Assembly (NCBI RefSeq): GCF_000344685.1
Contig: NW_006920423.1
Location: forward strand, 1-48,170
DNA from: Gloeophyllum trabeum ATCC 11539
Lineage: Eukaryota > Basidiomycota > Agaricomycetes > Gloeophyllales > Gloeophyllaceae
Length of the DNA stretch: 48,170 bases
Direction of reading: 5' to 3'
Both the position numbers and the translations under genes were made by a program. Position 1 is the first letter of the stretch. Every line of letters begins with the position of its first letter. Shown here piece by piece: positions 1 to 9,956 of the stretch. Below the pieces are notes generated by a model. The model was given only the letters and a program-made list of their open reading frames with translations. It did not search any database and was not told the DNA's origin.

Positions 1-214
1 AGGCTCAGGACAGCTACCTGCAGTGCTCGCAGACTCAGTCCGCGAGGTGCAGCTCTCCCAGACTCAGTCTGCGAGGCTGGCAGGGCAGCTACCTGCAGTG
101 CTCGCAGACTCAGTCCGCGAGGCTGACAGGGCAGCTACCTGCAGTGCTCGCAGACTCAGTCCGCGAGGCTGACAGGGCAGCTACCTGCAGTGCTCGCAGA
201 CTCAGTCCGCGAGC
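1..214. repeat. 46-bp tandem repeat at left window edge
   Basis: The phrase GCAGCTACCTGCAGTGCTCG starts at 85, 131 and 177, giving an exact 46-bp period, with each unit also holding a CAGACTCAGTCCGCGAGG segment. A diverged, rearranged unit lies at 1-84. About three and a half good copies are visible and the array may continue to the left of the window. No coding frame is evident. It may be a minisatellite or part of a larger repeat. Confidence 0.9.
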
Positions 215-351
215 TGCTGCTGGGAGCTGCAGTGCCTCTGCAGTCCACAAGCTCTATCTCCCATGGGCCTCTTAGAGAACTGTTCCTATGACATGAGGGT
301 GGCATCCCTCAGCCGTAGGGACAGCTCCCTAGGGATGGTCTGTCCCTGGGG

Positions 352-1119
352 ATGTCCCTACCTTTCAACCCTAGAGCAACCCTGGAGCAGATGTTTCGTC
401 CTCATAACCCTAACCCGCTGATAAATACCTTGGGACGGTTTCGACTGGGGTCTTTCATCCATCCCTCCACCCCCGTTTCAGTTCCCTGTTACACTATGCC
501 TCAGCCACTCCCCCTCCCTGATGTGCCTGCTGTCGCTGGCTACCTCAACTCCAACAATATTGGCCGGTTCATTGGGGAGACAGTGATGATCACTGTTGGA
601 TTCATTCGTGTACGCAATCCCCTTCTTCAGTATCCATTTGAATTGCTTTTCCGATCCCCCTCCCTTGGCCAGCGGTCCCATGATCTCGCAATTTGCTGCA
701 TGCCTGGTAGTACCTGGCACCAGCTTATCGTCCAGCTCATTCCAGTTCGTCTCCTTCGCCTAGCTCTTGGTTCCGTGGTTTGCAATGACGATCATCCAGG
801 AAACAACCATTACTCCTGGCGTGTCCTATCTGCAGATTTGGGGAAGCGGTATGTTCTTTTCCTGACATTCCTTTCCTCTTCTCCATGCACTAACATCTCC
901 TCCCTTTCCCCTCCAACAGATCTCCCATTCATCTTCGAGTTCAATCTCGTCAGCGCCCACGAGCTCGGCCCCGACCGTCTCCGTCTTCGCCAAGACGCTC
1001 TCCGTCTCACCTCCGTCGATAGCCACCTCCCGTCCTGGGAGGTCCCCGATAGCGAGAGCGACGAGGAGTCCGTCTCCGAGATGCTAGGACGCAGGGCGAT
1101 CGAGGAGGTCAATGAGTGA
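352..1119 (+). CDS. Hypothetical protein, 255 aa, family not recognised
   Basis: The frame is open without stops for 255 codons from ATG 352; a second ATG at 496 (MPQPLPLPDVP) is an equally likely start and would give 207 aa. The C-terminal tail is acidic (SWEVPDSESDEESVSEM), a composition unlikely for random sequence. No signal peptide or known domain is recognised. A segment at 849-919 looks like a fungal intron (GTATGT donor, pyrimidine-rich tract, CAACAG acceptor), but removing its 71 bases would shift the conserved-looking frame. Either it is not spliced, or the gene has a more complex exon structure or an indel. A second frame between 674 and 848 is also open in part (VSYLQIWGS reads into the downstream exon if 849-919 is spliced), so the exon model is unsettled. 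Confidence 0.4.
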   Translation: MSLPFNPRATLEQMFRPHNPNPLINTLGRFRLGSFIHPSTPVSVPCYTMPQPLPLPDVPAVAGYLNSNNIGRFIGETVMITVGFIRVRNPLLQYPFELLFRSPSLGQRSHDLAICCMPGSTWHQLIVQLIPVRLLRLALGSVVCNDDHPGNNHYSWRVLSADLGKRYVLFLTFLSSSPCTNISSLSPPTDLPFIFEFNLVSAHELGPDRLRLRQDALRLTSVDSHLPSWEVPDSESDEESVSEMLGRRAIEEVNE

Positions 1120-1558
1120 CCGCGGTGCTCCCTTCGCATACTATGTACCATTACGTCTAGTTCTCTCCTTGTCGTCTACTCTGTTATTTGTGTTATATAC
1201 GTTGGAAATGAATACATGAGTCTCTCTGTTGACTTTTGGCTTGCCTCACTTGAAACAATATAGCCGCAGGCACTCCGAATCGTCCGCGGACGGTTCATAT
1301 GCTCTTTCTTACATGTACCAGACTCGATCGTCTCAGGACGTTTGCCCGCCTCACTCTGCCCACTTCGCCTACCCAACCGTCTCGGGACGGTTCGCCCCTG
1401 CTTTTTGCTCTCAATACACATGTTTATGTCCATTTTGATTACGTAATTCTTACCCTAACGTCCTTTGTAGTCTCTCACTACAACCCATTTACTAGTCACA
1501 CACTACAAAATACCCAGTACTAAGCCTATGCTAAGCCTAACCTATTAGAATTAGACCT
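1120..1558. other. Intergenic stretch with three small palindromes
   Basis: No supported gene. Three short hairpin-forming motifs of the form CGTC-N4-GACG lie at 1281-1292, 1329-1340 and 1378-1389, spaced 48-49 bp apart. The short ORFs here have no protein-like composition. The stretch lies between the end of the 255-aa ORF and the end of the truncated transporter gene. Confidence 0.6.
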
Positions 1559-2714
1559 CTATGTATCGACGGTGTCACTTTTTGCGGCTTCGAAACACTT
1601 GGCTTCGGGGAGGGTGAGTCGCTGGTAGAGGGTGCCGAACGCCGGGATCAACGAAAGACCGATGATGATACGCCAGACTAGATTCCGCGCGCAAAGAGAA
1701 TAATAAACGAAACATGATCAGAAGCAAGTGATCGCGAGCGACGAATGGAGAGCTCACCTCCGTCGACTTTTGAGACTTCTCCTTTCGTGTCCATGACGTC
1801 CTTGTAACACGCAAGGATTATGATCGTGGCCAGACTGCCAACGAGACTCCCCCATCCCTAACGCAGTTACTCAGCGGCCATTGTGACTTCATAGGAGAAG
1901 TAACATACCTGAGCAGAGAAGATGTAAGCTAGCATCGTTCCGCGCTTTCGCAAACGCGCTCGGTCAGTCGAGACAGAGGCGGACATGGGGTAATCGCCCC
2001 CCACGCCGATTCCGAGCACGATCCGCCACACACCGAGCCAGATGAGGGCGCCAGACGGGGAGAGGTCACCAGTCGGGTCGGATATACAGAAGATAGTCGC
2101 AAAAATAATGACCATCAGCTCTTTCCCGTCTGGGGATGGATGGCCGGTCAGCGAAGATGGATTAGTGTGATGCGAAGTGCACGTACAAACTGCTTTTCGT
2201 CCATAATAATCGGCGGCGAACCCGAACGTGAACTGCCCGATCACGCTCCCAACATTTGCGCCGGCCTTGACGAAGCCTTGCAATCCTGCGGGAAGAGCAT
2301 GGCTGCCGTATAGGTGGTATTGCAGCATGGTTGCAATGGGCTAATGGAAAAGGTTAGGCTCGCGGTGGCACAGCTGAGAAGAGGAACCGTACGTTGATAA
2401 TGAACAGATCGTAGGCTGCGATGCGAGTGGTCAGTATCGGCTAGAACTACACTCCAGATGGTTTCTTACCGTCTAAAAAAAACCCAACCTGCACGAGGGA
2501 AGCGATTCATGTTAACGACGTGTAGATCCGCGCACGGCAGGAATACACCCGCAATACCGAGAAGCTTGAGCTCAATACGAGTCAAGATCCATGGTGGACG
2601 GCCTTCGCCAGACCGTTCGTACGCTGACAGTCCTGACCTCCGACTGTTCTGATTTGTGGCTGGTGGCAGGGTCGAGTCAGACACCGTATGTGCAGGTTCC
2701 TGCGGGGCAGACAT
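1559..2714 (-). CDS. PHO84: PHO84-type inorganic phosphate:H+ symporter, C-terminal half missing
   Basis: A member of the phosphate:H+ symporter branch of the major facilitator superfamily, a plasma-membrane phosphate importer. The model has seven exons: 2714-2547, 2488-2470, 2415-2393, 2340-2187, 2129-1909, 1857-1758 and 1677-1559, all with GT-AG introns of 51-80 bp. The frames join without gaps to give 267 aa. Visible landmarks are GFFLDAYDLFIIN in TM1 (residues 58-70), the MFS loop motif GFAADYYGRK (110-119) and the family signature GIGVGGDYPMSASV (161-174). Complete relatives have about 530-600 aa and twelve membrane segments; this reading ends with LTLPEAKCFEAAKSDTVDT and a stop just where the central cytoplasmic loop begins. 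TM7-12 are absent, and no continuation is seen downstream (toward lower coordinates). It is probably non-functional as a transporter, although every visible exon is intact. The start was chosen because ATG 2714 opens the frame and is followed by a typical variable polar N-terminus. Confidence 0.85.
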
Positions 2715-3539
2715 CACTTGAAGTTGCGTACACCGAGAGACGTAGCTCGAAGTTCTGAAGCTATCTTTTGCGAAGGTCCCATCCGGCACGCACGTTCGTC
2801 GAGTACTGCGCGCCACATGAGCGTCTGGATAACTGTGCTCCACCCAGATGACCTAAAATCAGCTCGGTACAGGTATCTGGCTTCTCAGAGCCGCCACCGC
2901 GATCCATCTGGGCCTTGTATAACTGTCATACACGGTGAATTCGAACCGTATGGAACAGCACTCGGTGTCATATAAGACACCGCGCCAAGGGCGATACAAC
3001 ATTGTAGCCGCACTGACGCAGCGAGAGCAGACAGACTTGGATCGTCAGACGGACGGATTTGGGCTGCTCTCAGACCGACGTCGTCGAACACGCGAGTTGC
3101 ACAGCCACGATTTCACGATCACCGAATGCGGATGTGGCTTGTGGCTGTCAGCAGCCTGAGTCTGCAAAGCATTGAGATATGTTTTATGTTAGTACACGAC
3201 AAGCTACACTGAATAAGACCGCTTCTATTCTATCATACACGGAAACAGGATAAACAAGGAAGTATCAGACGACAGGACTACACAGCAATAAACCAACAGA
3301 GCAATCAGTACAGAGCGGGGGGATATCGTATACTAGAGCGAGATCAAGGACCACAGCCCGCGGGTATCAGTAGAGTACGCGTACGGGATACAGGAGTGGG
3401 GTTTGAAATGCAATACAACAGCGTCCATCGAGGCCGCAAACGTTCGTGAGCGAGAGCATAAAAAAAAAGAAGAGCATCCGCCAGCACGCAGAAGCAGCAC
3501 GGGAGGGAAAGTCGATATGAAACAGCAAGGCTGAGATGC
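2715..3539. other. Intergenic stretch, no gene seen
   Basis: This holds the 5' flank of the transporter gene and the 3' flank of the DUF6699 gene. A short A-run occurs near 3461. None of the small ORFs has a recognisable domain or biased composition. Confidence 0.5.
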
Positions 3540-4333
3540 TTAGTGAGGCAGAGAGGTGAAGTGGAGGTCCCAGTGGCCAGCGACCCGGGTCGAGTGCGTA
3601 AGTCCGGCAAAGAGAACATGAGAGCCGAGGAAATCGACTCTCTTTATCCCCGCCTGACGTGCGCCCTCGTTGCCGCCGGTCCGAGCGTTGAACGAAGCAG
3701 CAGCGACGTCGCGCGCACCCTTCGCCTGCTTCTCCCACTCGGATCGGCCGACGGCGGCGTACAGCGCCTGTTCAATTTTTTGGAGCACGTCGATAACCGT
3801 GACGCCGTGCGGGTTCTCGACGACAAAAGACCAGTTCGGGAATTGCGGAATGTCGACGTGGACTCGGGTGAGCAGGGGATGGGTCGCAGGCTCCCGAAGG
3901 GTGTTGGCATTGTAAGGGGGTCGAAGCTGGACGTGAGACACAGAGTACAGAACATTATACATGAGCAGAGGTGATTGATGGTAGCATAGGATGGGATGAA
4001 TGGCGATAGCTGTGGGTCCACGACTTCTATTCGGGCTATCCGGAGGCGTGATTAAGCCCGCTTCTGAGTAAGGATGAGATGTCAGAGACACGATACAACA
4101 AGACAGAATAGCCTTCACTTACGAGACGACGTAGGGGGCAAGGGAACCGGACCAAGGTAAGGAGCACCGGGAGCGGAACCGCGTGAGACGGCGGTAGTGC
4201 TGGTAGCAGGCGATGAAGACGAGTCAAAGGAGCCGACAGACCAGGTAGGCGACGGCTGCTGCGAAGAGGTGTGGCTTTTGGCGGAGGTGTAGCTATATAC
4301 AGTAGAAGAACCGGCGGAGCTTGAAGGATACAT
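3540..4333 (-). CDS. DUF6699-domain protein, 244 aa
   Basis: Two exons, 4333-4123 and 4063-3540, are joined across a 59-bp intron (GTAAGT donor, ACTCAG acceptor, phase 1), giving 244 aa. The first 75 or so residues are low-complexity, rich in Ser, Thr and Pro (start MYPSSSAGSSTVYS). The C-terminal half carries the pattern of the agaricomycete family DUF6699: HPIL near the domain start, then WSFVVENPHGVTVIDVL, and the hallmark ending IKRVDFLGSHVLFAGL followed by GHWDLHF. The molecular role of DUF6699 is not known. No signal peptide or membrane segment is seen, so a soluble intracellular protein is expected. A second, distant member of the family sits at 39.9-41.2 kb. The family call rests on recognising the RVDFLG...L.F.GL ending. 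Confidence 0.8.
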
Positions 4334-4958
4334 GGTGTACAGCCTGAGTCAACTGGGGTAGTCGTGCGGGAGCGAAGGGGGGACGGGATCTGTAGACGAG
4401 GCGGGTCGGGGACGGGTCGGGATGGGTCATTGTCGAACGCGTCGGCGCCGGTTTTATACGGCTACATCGCCGTCGGGGCGCGACCGCCAACCGCCTTCTC
4501 CAGCGCCTCCGAAGCGCACCGCCGAGTCACACCATGCGGCTCCCGGCGTGTCGTGCGAATGGTCCCTGTCGGTTTGCCCAAAGATGGCAAGGGCGCTGTG
4601 AACAAGGCGACGGGGGCGCGGTTCCCGACGCACTGTCCGACAGGCGCTAATCTGCTTCCATCAGCGCGAACCGCCGCCGACGTCGGGTCTTGCCTGATTT
4701 GGAAATGATAGAACCGGACGCGCCTTCTCGAGCGCTAAGTCGGTGTCCTATACTTGGTATCGTCGCTCGGGGCGGGCTCGGGACGCTGCCTCGTGTCATG
4801 ATGAGAAGCATTCGTGGGGAGATATGACGGCCTTCTGGGAAACTAGACCATCGATAGTGAATACAAGTACGATTATAATATACAAGTAAGGTAACATTAA
4901 TAGTGGACCTACAAAGATGATAAGTTATCGCAACATCAGCCAGCCATCCAGGCTCTTC
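4334..4958. other. Intergenic stretch between DUF6699 gene promoter and POLG 3' end
   Basis: No supported gene. The part next to 4334 should contain the DUF6699 promoter; on that strand it is pyrimidine-rich. The part from about 4840 to 4958 is the likely 3' UTR and poly(A) region of the polymerase gene and is AT-richer than its surroundings. Confidence 0.5.
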
Positions 4959-7900
4959 TTAACTCGGTGTCTGTGCGCCAATGGCTTCCTCCACGACATT
5001 CGACCAATCCACATTAGCGTCGTCGGCGACGGCCTTCTTCTTTCGACGTCGGGTGTTGCCTTTTGCAGCGGGCTGCCCGCCGGTTGATAGTTGCTTGTGC
5101 GCGCGTGAGAGGAGCTTAATCTCCGAGAGTTCGGTCGTAGCTTGGGCGCGCAGCCAGGCAGCGCTCGAGGCTCTGTGGACCAAGCAGTCGGGCTCTTGGT
5201 ACCCATCCAACAAGTCTGCCGGCGGGGCATCGCTGTCGACAGTCATGGGACGGCCATCTTTCCAAAGAGACGCGCCGTCCATCTTCTCGATCAAGGCCTG
5301 GATGTTCAAGCTCTCCCCAGGGGGGATGGGGTGCGGTTGAGAGGGCGTAACGCAAGGCATGTCTACCTCCTTGCGCAAGACTTTATCGACGTCGACAGAA
5401 GAAAAGAACCCGACGCCTTGAGGGAGATCGCCCATTCCAAGCCGATACGCGAACAGACACCGAGTCCAGAGATTCGCAATCTGCAACGCGAGAGCTGCCC
5501 GGTACTTGTCTTCATCGGCGACTAGATAACGTAGCTCGTCGTGGACCGAGATCAGATAACGAGCGTTTATCTTGTACTTGTCGATCAGATGGGCCATCGA
5601 GACAATGAGAAGGTGGAGGTAGTCCACGCCAGATGACTGGACGACCCAATTGATTCTCGACGTCATGTAGTCGGTGCCGAAGCCAGGAGGAAGATACTCT
5701 TTTGAGAGAGCGTGCGTGATACCGCAGCCTAGCGCGGGGGTTCGGGGTGAGTCGGACAGCGCGATCTCTTCGAGCTTGTTGAACACGAAACTCTCGGTGC
5801 CGCCGTACCAGAACTTTCGACCAAAGAGATCTTGCCGATGAGTATTCTTCCCTTTGGTCTGGGCGTAGAGCTGCTCCGCGAGGGCTTGTGCCTGCTCCGG
5901 CAGCATTCCCGCATTCGCCTGCATAAGAAGGAGCACCGCGTGCCGCATGCCAGCCCCGTAGATCCGCGAATAATTGAACACTTTCGCCTGATCGCGTGAG
6001 ATCCCCAAGATGCTCGCGGTCTTGGAATGCAGATCCGTCCCGGCGGCTTTCGTACCCTCGAGCGTCATCCAGCCAATAGCGGTGGCCCCGTGAAGGCCGA
6101 ACTGCGCGTCTCCCATGACGCTCGAGATCCAAAGCTCCTCCGAATCGACGTCGGCCCCGACGATGGAATAGCCCTCGGGCGCGCGGACCATGGCCTTGAG
6201 CTCCGAGCCCACGCGGTTCTTCTTCGCATTGCTCGCAGTAAGCCAGGTCTTTTCCATAGCCCGGCGAGTGACAGTGCCCATAGTGACCACCTGCGGCAAG
6301 ATCATGCCCCACTTCTTCGGTCTCTCCTCTCCAGCAGCGGGCGCGCGATCGTCCTGAATACCCATTTGCAGCTCCTGGTCTTGCCAGACGACCATCTGGT
6401 TCATGACCCGATCCCGCGCGCTGATCCAGTAGCTACACTGCGCGTTCATGTCCAGCGCGTCCTTGGCCTCGTCGCCGGGACTCTTGAGCGTGCCGTCCTG
6501 CGCATACTTCATAAACGTCTTCCCGAGCGGGCTGCCGACGTTCGCCTTTTCGCCGTCCTTGTGCGGCAGCTTATAAAAGACAAACCCGCCGCCCTCGCTC
6601 ATCTCCTTGAGAGTCTCGTCATCTGGGTGGTAAAAATCGAGCTCAGACGCCCGCGTCGGAAAGTCGGCGGAGCGGGGCACGCGGAACGTCCAGCCATGCT
6701 CCCTGGAGTGAAAGAGCGGCCAGCCGAGCCAGGAAAGCCGTAGTAACAGCGGCGCGATGCGAGTCCGCACCGAAAGATCGATCGTGCCCGGCGGTAAATC
6801 TTTCTTTGGCCTGGTCAACTCCCAGTACCACTGAGGCCAAAAGACGGGAGGAGGCTTTGGCGCGGGGGCCTTCTTGACTCTCTTGAGAGGCTTCGGCTGC
6901 CCAGACGCCTGACCCTGCTTGAACTCCACGGCCTTCCAGTCGAGCTGGGACAGCCAAGGATGCTCAGACACGGCAGACGAGTCGACGTCGCGAAGGATGC
7001 GCTCCGCGAGACGCAGAACGTGCGCTTCCACTTCCTCCGTCCTCTCACCTTGCGAAATAGCCAGTGCCAGCCGATCGTCGACAGAGCTCAACTTGCCAGG
7101 AATGCCAAACGAGCGCGCGCCGTGCTCCTTGTTGAGCGGCGTAAGGACCTTGGTTGAAAGTCCAGTAGGCAGGCGGACCTGCTGACCGTGGACCACATAG
7201 TGCCATCCGATAGTCTTGTCCCGGCGTAGTGGGTGGCCGTCATGGGAGACGTTCAGGAGGAGGGGGAGGATACTGTTGATCACGGACGAGGACAGGGGCC
7301 CCTCCTTCAGGATCTGGCGGTACCAAGCGGGGACTTTCGTAGACACGTCGTGCCCAGGAGCACGCGGCTGCGCACTATCCTCGCCGCCGACATCCGGCAC
7401 AGAGTCGGACGAAATCTACGAATCGTCAGCGAGATGGAAGAGACTGGAACACGGACACTCACTTCAGGCGGGAACACGCCCCTCGACTTGCCTGCGATCT
7501 TTGGCGTCCAGTCCAGCTGGCTCAGCCAGACGTCATCTTTCCACCGCTCGCCGTCCGCGAGCGTCTTGGCCTGCTGCGCGAGCTGCACGAGCCGGCTCTT
7601 GACCTTGTCCTCGAGCTCCTTGTACTTGCGCTCCGCGTTCTCGATGTACTCTTCCCAGGACTCGTTGACGGTGAGGAAGCTGGAGCCCATGGTCAGGATG
7701 CCCGCGAACGAGACGGGGTGGGGACAGCGCGCGAGGAACTCGGGTAGGACCTTTGAGAAGACCGCGTGCGTGACAGCGACGTCGTTGGCGCAATACGTGA
7801 GGTAGTCGTGGACGTTCTCCAATATCTCCTCCGGCGTGCGCGTCATAAAGTCGTTGCGGACCTCCTTGTCCATCTCGATCCCGCAATGGAGCTTTGCCAC

Positions 7901-9075
7901 GTCCGCGAGCGCGTTCGCCGAGGTGAGGTCCTCCCAGCGCTTCCCGCTCATCTCGAGCTCCGCGTCGCCCTCGCCCTCCTCGTCCATGAGCAGATGCTCG
8001 AGGCCGCCGTTGCCGTGCTTCACGAGATCGACGACGGCCTCGTACGCCTCGTCGCGCAGGCGGCGCGCCTCCGCCTGCGACTTGCGGTACTTCATCCACG
8101 CGGGGCGCTGGTGGCTCGAGATGCCCGTCACGGCGACGTGCAGCGCCATCGTGTCGAGCCACCGGTTCCCCGTGCCCCCCAGCGCGTACTCCTCGCGCAC
8201 GCGCGCGCGGTCGTAGGCGACGTTGTGGCCGACCACCACCCTCGGCACGGCGGGGTCGCCGAGCGGGATGAGGTGCGCGGGGTCGCTGGACCGCCCGAGG
8301 AGCCACGGGGAGATCCACGCGTACCACGCGTTCGTGCTCGCCGCGCACGCGAGCACGGGGTGGGGACCGTAGCGCGGCATCGTCTCCACGTCGAACACGA
8401 GCATCTCCTCGGGGCGCCCCTCGTGCGCGGGCGCGGGCACGGGCTCGCAGTACGACGAGCCGTCGGGGCGATGGCAATACTTGGTCCAGCCGGGCTGCAG
8501 ATCCCACGCGTCGGGCGGGGGCGGGAGGTGCGCGGCGGCGAGCGCGCGGGCGAGGGCGAGGTAGGGCTGGCCGGCGCGGCGGCCGACGGCGTGGAAGTGC
8601 TGGTCGAGGTTCGCGCCGAGGAGCGGGGGGAGGGGGAAGGCGGTGCCGGGGAGGACGGAGCCCTGGGCGGGGTCGAGGCCGTGCGTCTCGAGGTGCTCGC
8701 GCGCGATGCGGACGTAGGCGGGGTCGGGCGCGGGGAAGGATGCGTTTTTGAAGATCTGGGAGTGCAGCTCGCGCGAGAGCATCTGCACGCCGAGCTCGTT
8801 GCGGGGGGCTGCGACATCGGGCGTCATTGGACTCGGTAGATAGACAGAAAGAGAGGCTGCGCACCGTGCTTGACCAGCGTGTTCTCAATGGGTAGGGACT
8901 TTTTCTGCACAACCTTTTGCTCCCATCTATTAGCCTCCTCTCTCGGTTTTGAGCGGGCATATCTCGGTGAAGCTGCATTGCTCGGCACCTGCTTCTGCTG
9001 CAGGGAAAGGCGGGGGGCGCAGGAGTGGAGGGGCCGGGACGAGGAGCAGTATTTTGCGTGGACTCTGTTGAGCAT
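4959..9075 (-). CDS. MIP1: Mitochondrial DNA polymerase gamma, catalytic subunit
   Basis: A family-A DNA polymerase that replicates and proofreads mitochondrial DNA in the matrix. Three exons, 9075-8865, 8808-7463 and 7415-4959, are separated by introns of 56 and 47 bp, giving 1337 aa. Starting instead at ATG 8827 also keeps the frame, but that ATG lies inside a good intron (GTGCGC donor 8864, GTCGCAG acceptor 8809, phase 1). The upstream exon begins MLNRVHAKYCSSSRPLHS, basic and Ser/Arg-rich like a matrix presequence, and joins as VKH-APRNELGVQMLSREL, the usual N-terminal family motif. 3'-5' exonuclease motifs: FDVET (Exo I, Asp210/Glu212), VGHNVAYDR (Exo II, 263-271) and YCANDVAVTH (Exo III, 409-418). 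Polymerase motifs: GADVDSEELW (A, 939-948), RDQAKVFNYSRIYGAG (B, 993-1008) and HDEL (C, 1144-1147). All catalytic acids are present. It shares a short divergent promoter with SNF8. Confidence 0.96.
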
Positions 9076-9206
9076 TCGAAGGCTGGCATCCGGGTCGACT
9101 CGGTATCGCGAGTCCAAGCACGGCTGAGTTTCATTTTCGAGTCCAAGGGTTACCGTGAGAATATTTTCAGCAGCTCTCCTCGTCCCTCTCCCAAGTCCTG
9201 CGCGCC
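9076..9206. promoter_or_regulatory. Short bidirectional promoter, POLG / SNF8
   Basis: Only 131 bp separate the inferred start codon of the polymerase gene (9075, minus strand) from the SNF8 start codon (9207, plus strand), so both genes must use overlapping promoter sequence or share regulatory elements. No clear TATA box is seen for either gene, as is common in housekeeping genes. Whether the two are co-regulated is inference. Confidence 0.6.
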
Positions 9207-9956
9207 ATGCATCGATTCGGCGGCGGCATATCCGCCTTGGAACGGCACAAACAGGCTCAACGCTCCTTCGCCGAACTCTCCTCTGAAATCTCCCAAACAC
9301 AAATATCCAACCTCCAGGCCCAGCTCGCCCACTTCCGCAAAGCGCTCGCCCAGTTCGCCTCCACCCACCGCGACAAGATCGCCAAGGACCCCTCCTTCCG
9401 GCACGCCTTCCAGCAAATGTGCTCCTCCATCGGCGTCGACCCGCTCGCGGGCCCGCGCCGCGGCGGCTGGTGGGCCGAGCTCACCGGCATCGGCGACTGG
9501 CAGCACGAGCTCGGCGTGCAGATCGTCGACGTCTGCGTCAGCACGCGCGAGCGCAACGGCGGCCTCATCGACCTCGCCGAGCTCATTCGCCTCGTGAGCA
9601 GGCTGCGCGGGCCCGGCGGGCAGGTCACCGAGGACGACGTCGCGCGCAGCATCAAGACGCTCGAGCCGCTCGGCGCGGGCTACCAGGTTGTCGACGTCGG
9701 CGGGGGAAGGAAGATGGTCAGAAGCGTGGTCAAGGAGCTGGACGACGACCAGATGGTCGTCATCGCTGTCGCGCAGGACGGTGGCGGGAGGGTCGAGGTG
9801 GACGGGCTTGTGGAGAAGAGGGGGTGGACGGTCGAGCGGGCCAGGGCGGCGTTGGAGAATATGCTACTCAGGGACGGTCTTTGCTGGCTGGACGAACAGG
9901 ACGAGAGCTGCCCGCAAGTGTACTGGGTCCCTTCGGCCATGCAGTGGGACGAGTGA
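9207..9956 (+). CDS. SNF8: ESCRT-II complex subunit SNF8 (VPS22, EAP30)
   Basis: A subunit of ESCRT-II, which acts on endosomal membranes to sort ubiquitinated membrane proteins into multivesicular bodies. It is a single uninterrupted exon of 249 aa, matching the usual length of about 230-260 aa. The N-terminus MHRFGGGISALERHKQAQRS followed by a helical coiled segment with QISNLQAQL is the family's typical opening. The centre has FRHAFQQMCSSIGVDPLAG and the family phrase ELGVQIVDVC, then RNGGLIDLAEL of the first winged-helix domain. The second winged helix ends in QVYWVPSAM. The start is the first ATG and is followed directly by the conserved region. It is transcribed divergently from POLG. 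Confidence 0.95.
   Translation: MHRFGGGISALERHKQAQRSFAELSSEISQTQISNLQAQLAHFRKALAQFASTHRDKIAKDPSFRHAFQQMCSSIGVDPLAGPRRGGWWAELTGIGDWQHELGVQIVDVCVSTRERNGGLIDLAELIRLVSRLRGPGGQVTEDDVARSIKTLEPLGAGYQVVDVGGGRKMVRSVVKELDDDQMVVIAVAQDGGGRVEVDGLVEKRGWTVERARAALENMLLRDGLCWLDEQDESCPQVYWVPSAMQWDE

Noticed and set aside
7766..8839. 357-codon plus-strand ORF opposite POLG
   Set aside because: Antisense shadow of the POLG exon, biased to Arg, Val and Ala, without domains.
7533..9146. 537-codon minus-strand ORF overlapping POLG
   Set aside because: An Arg/Pro-rich shadow of the high-GC POLG exon in another frame; all family motifs are in the POLG frame.
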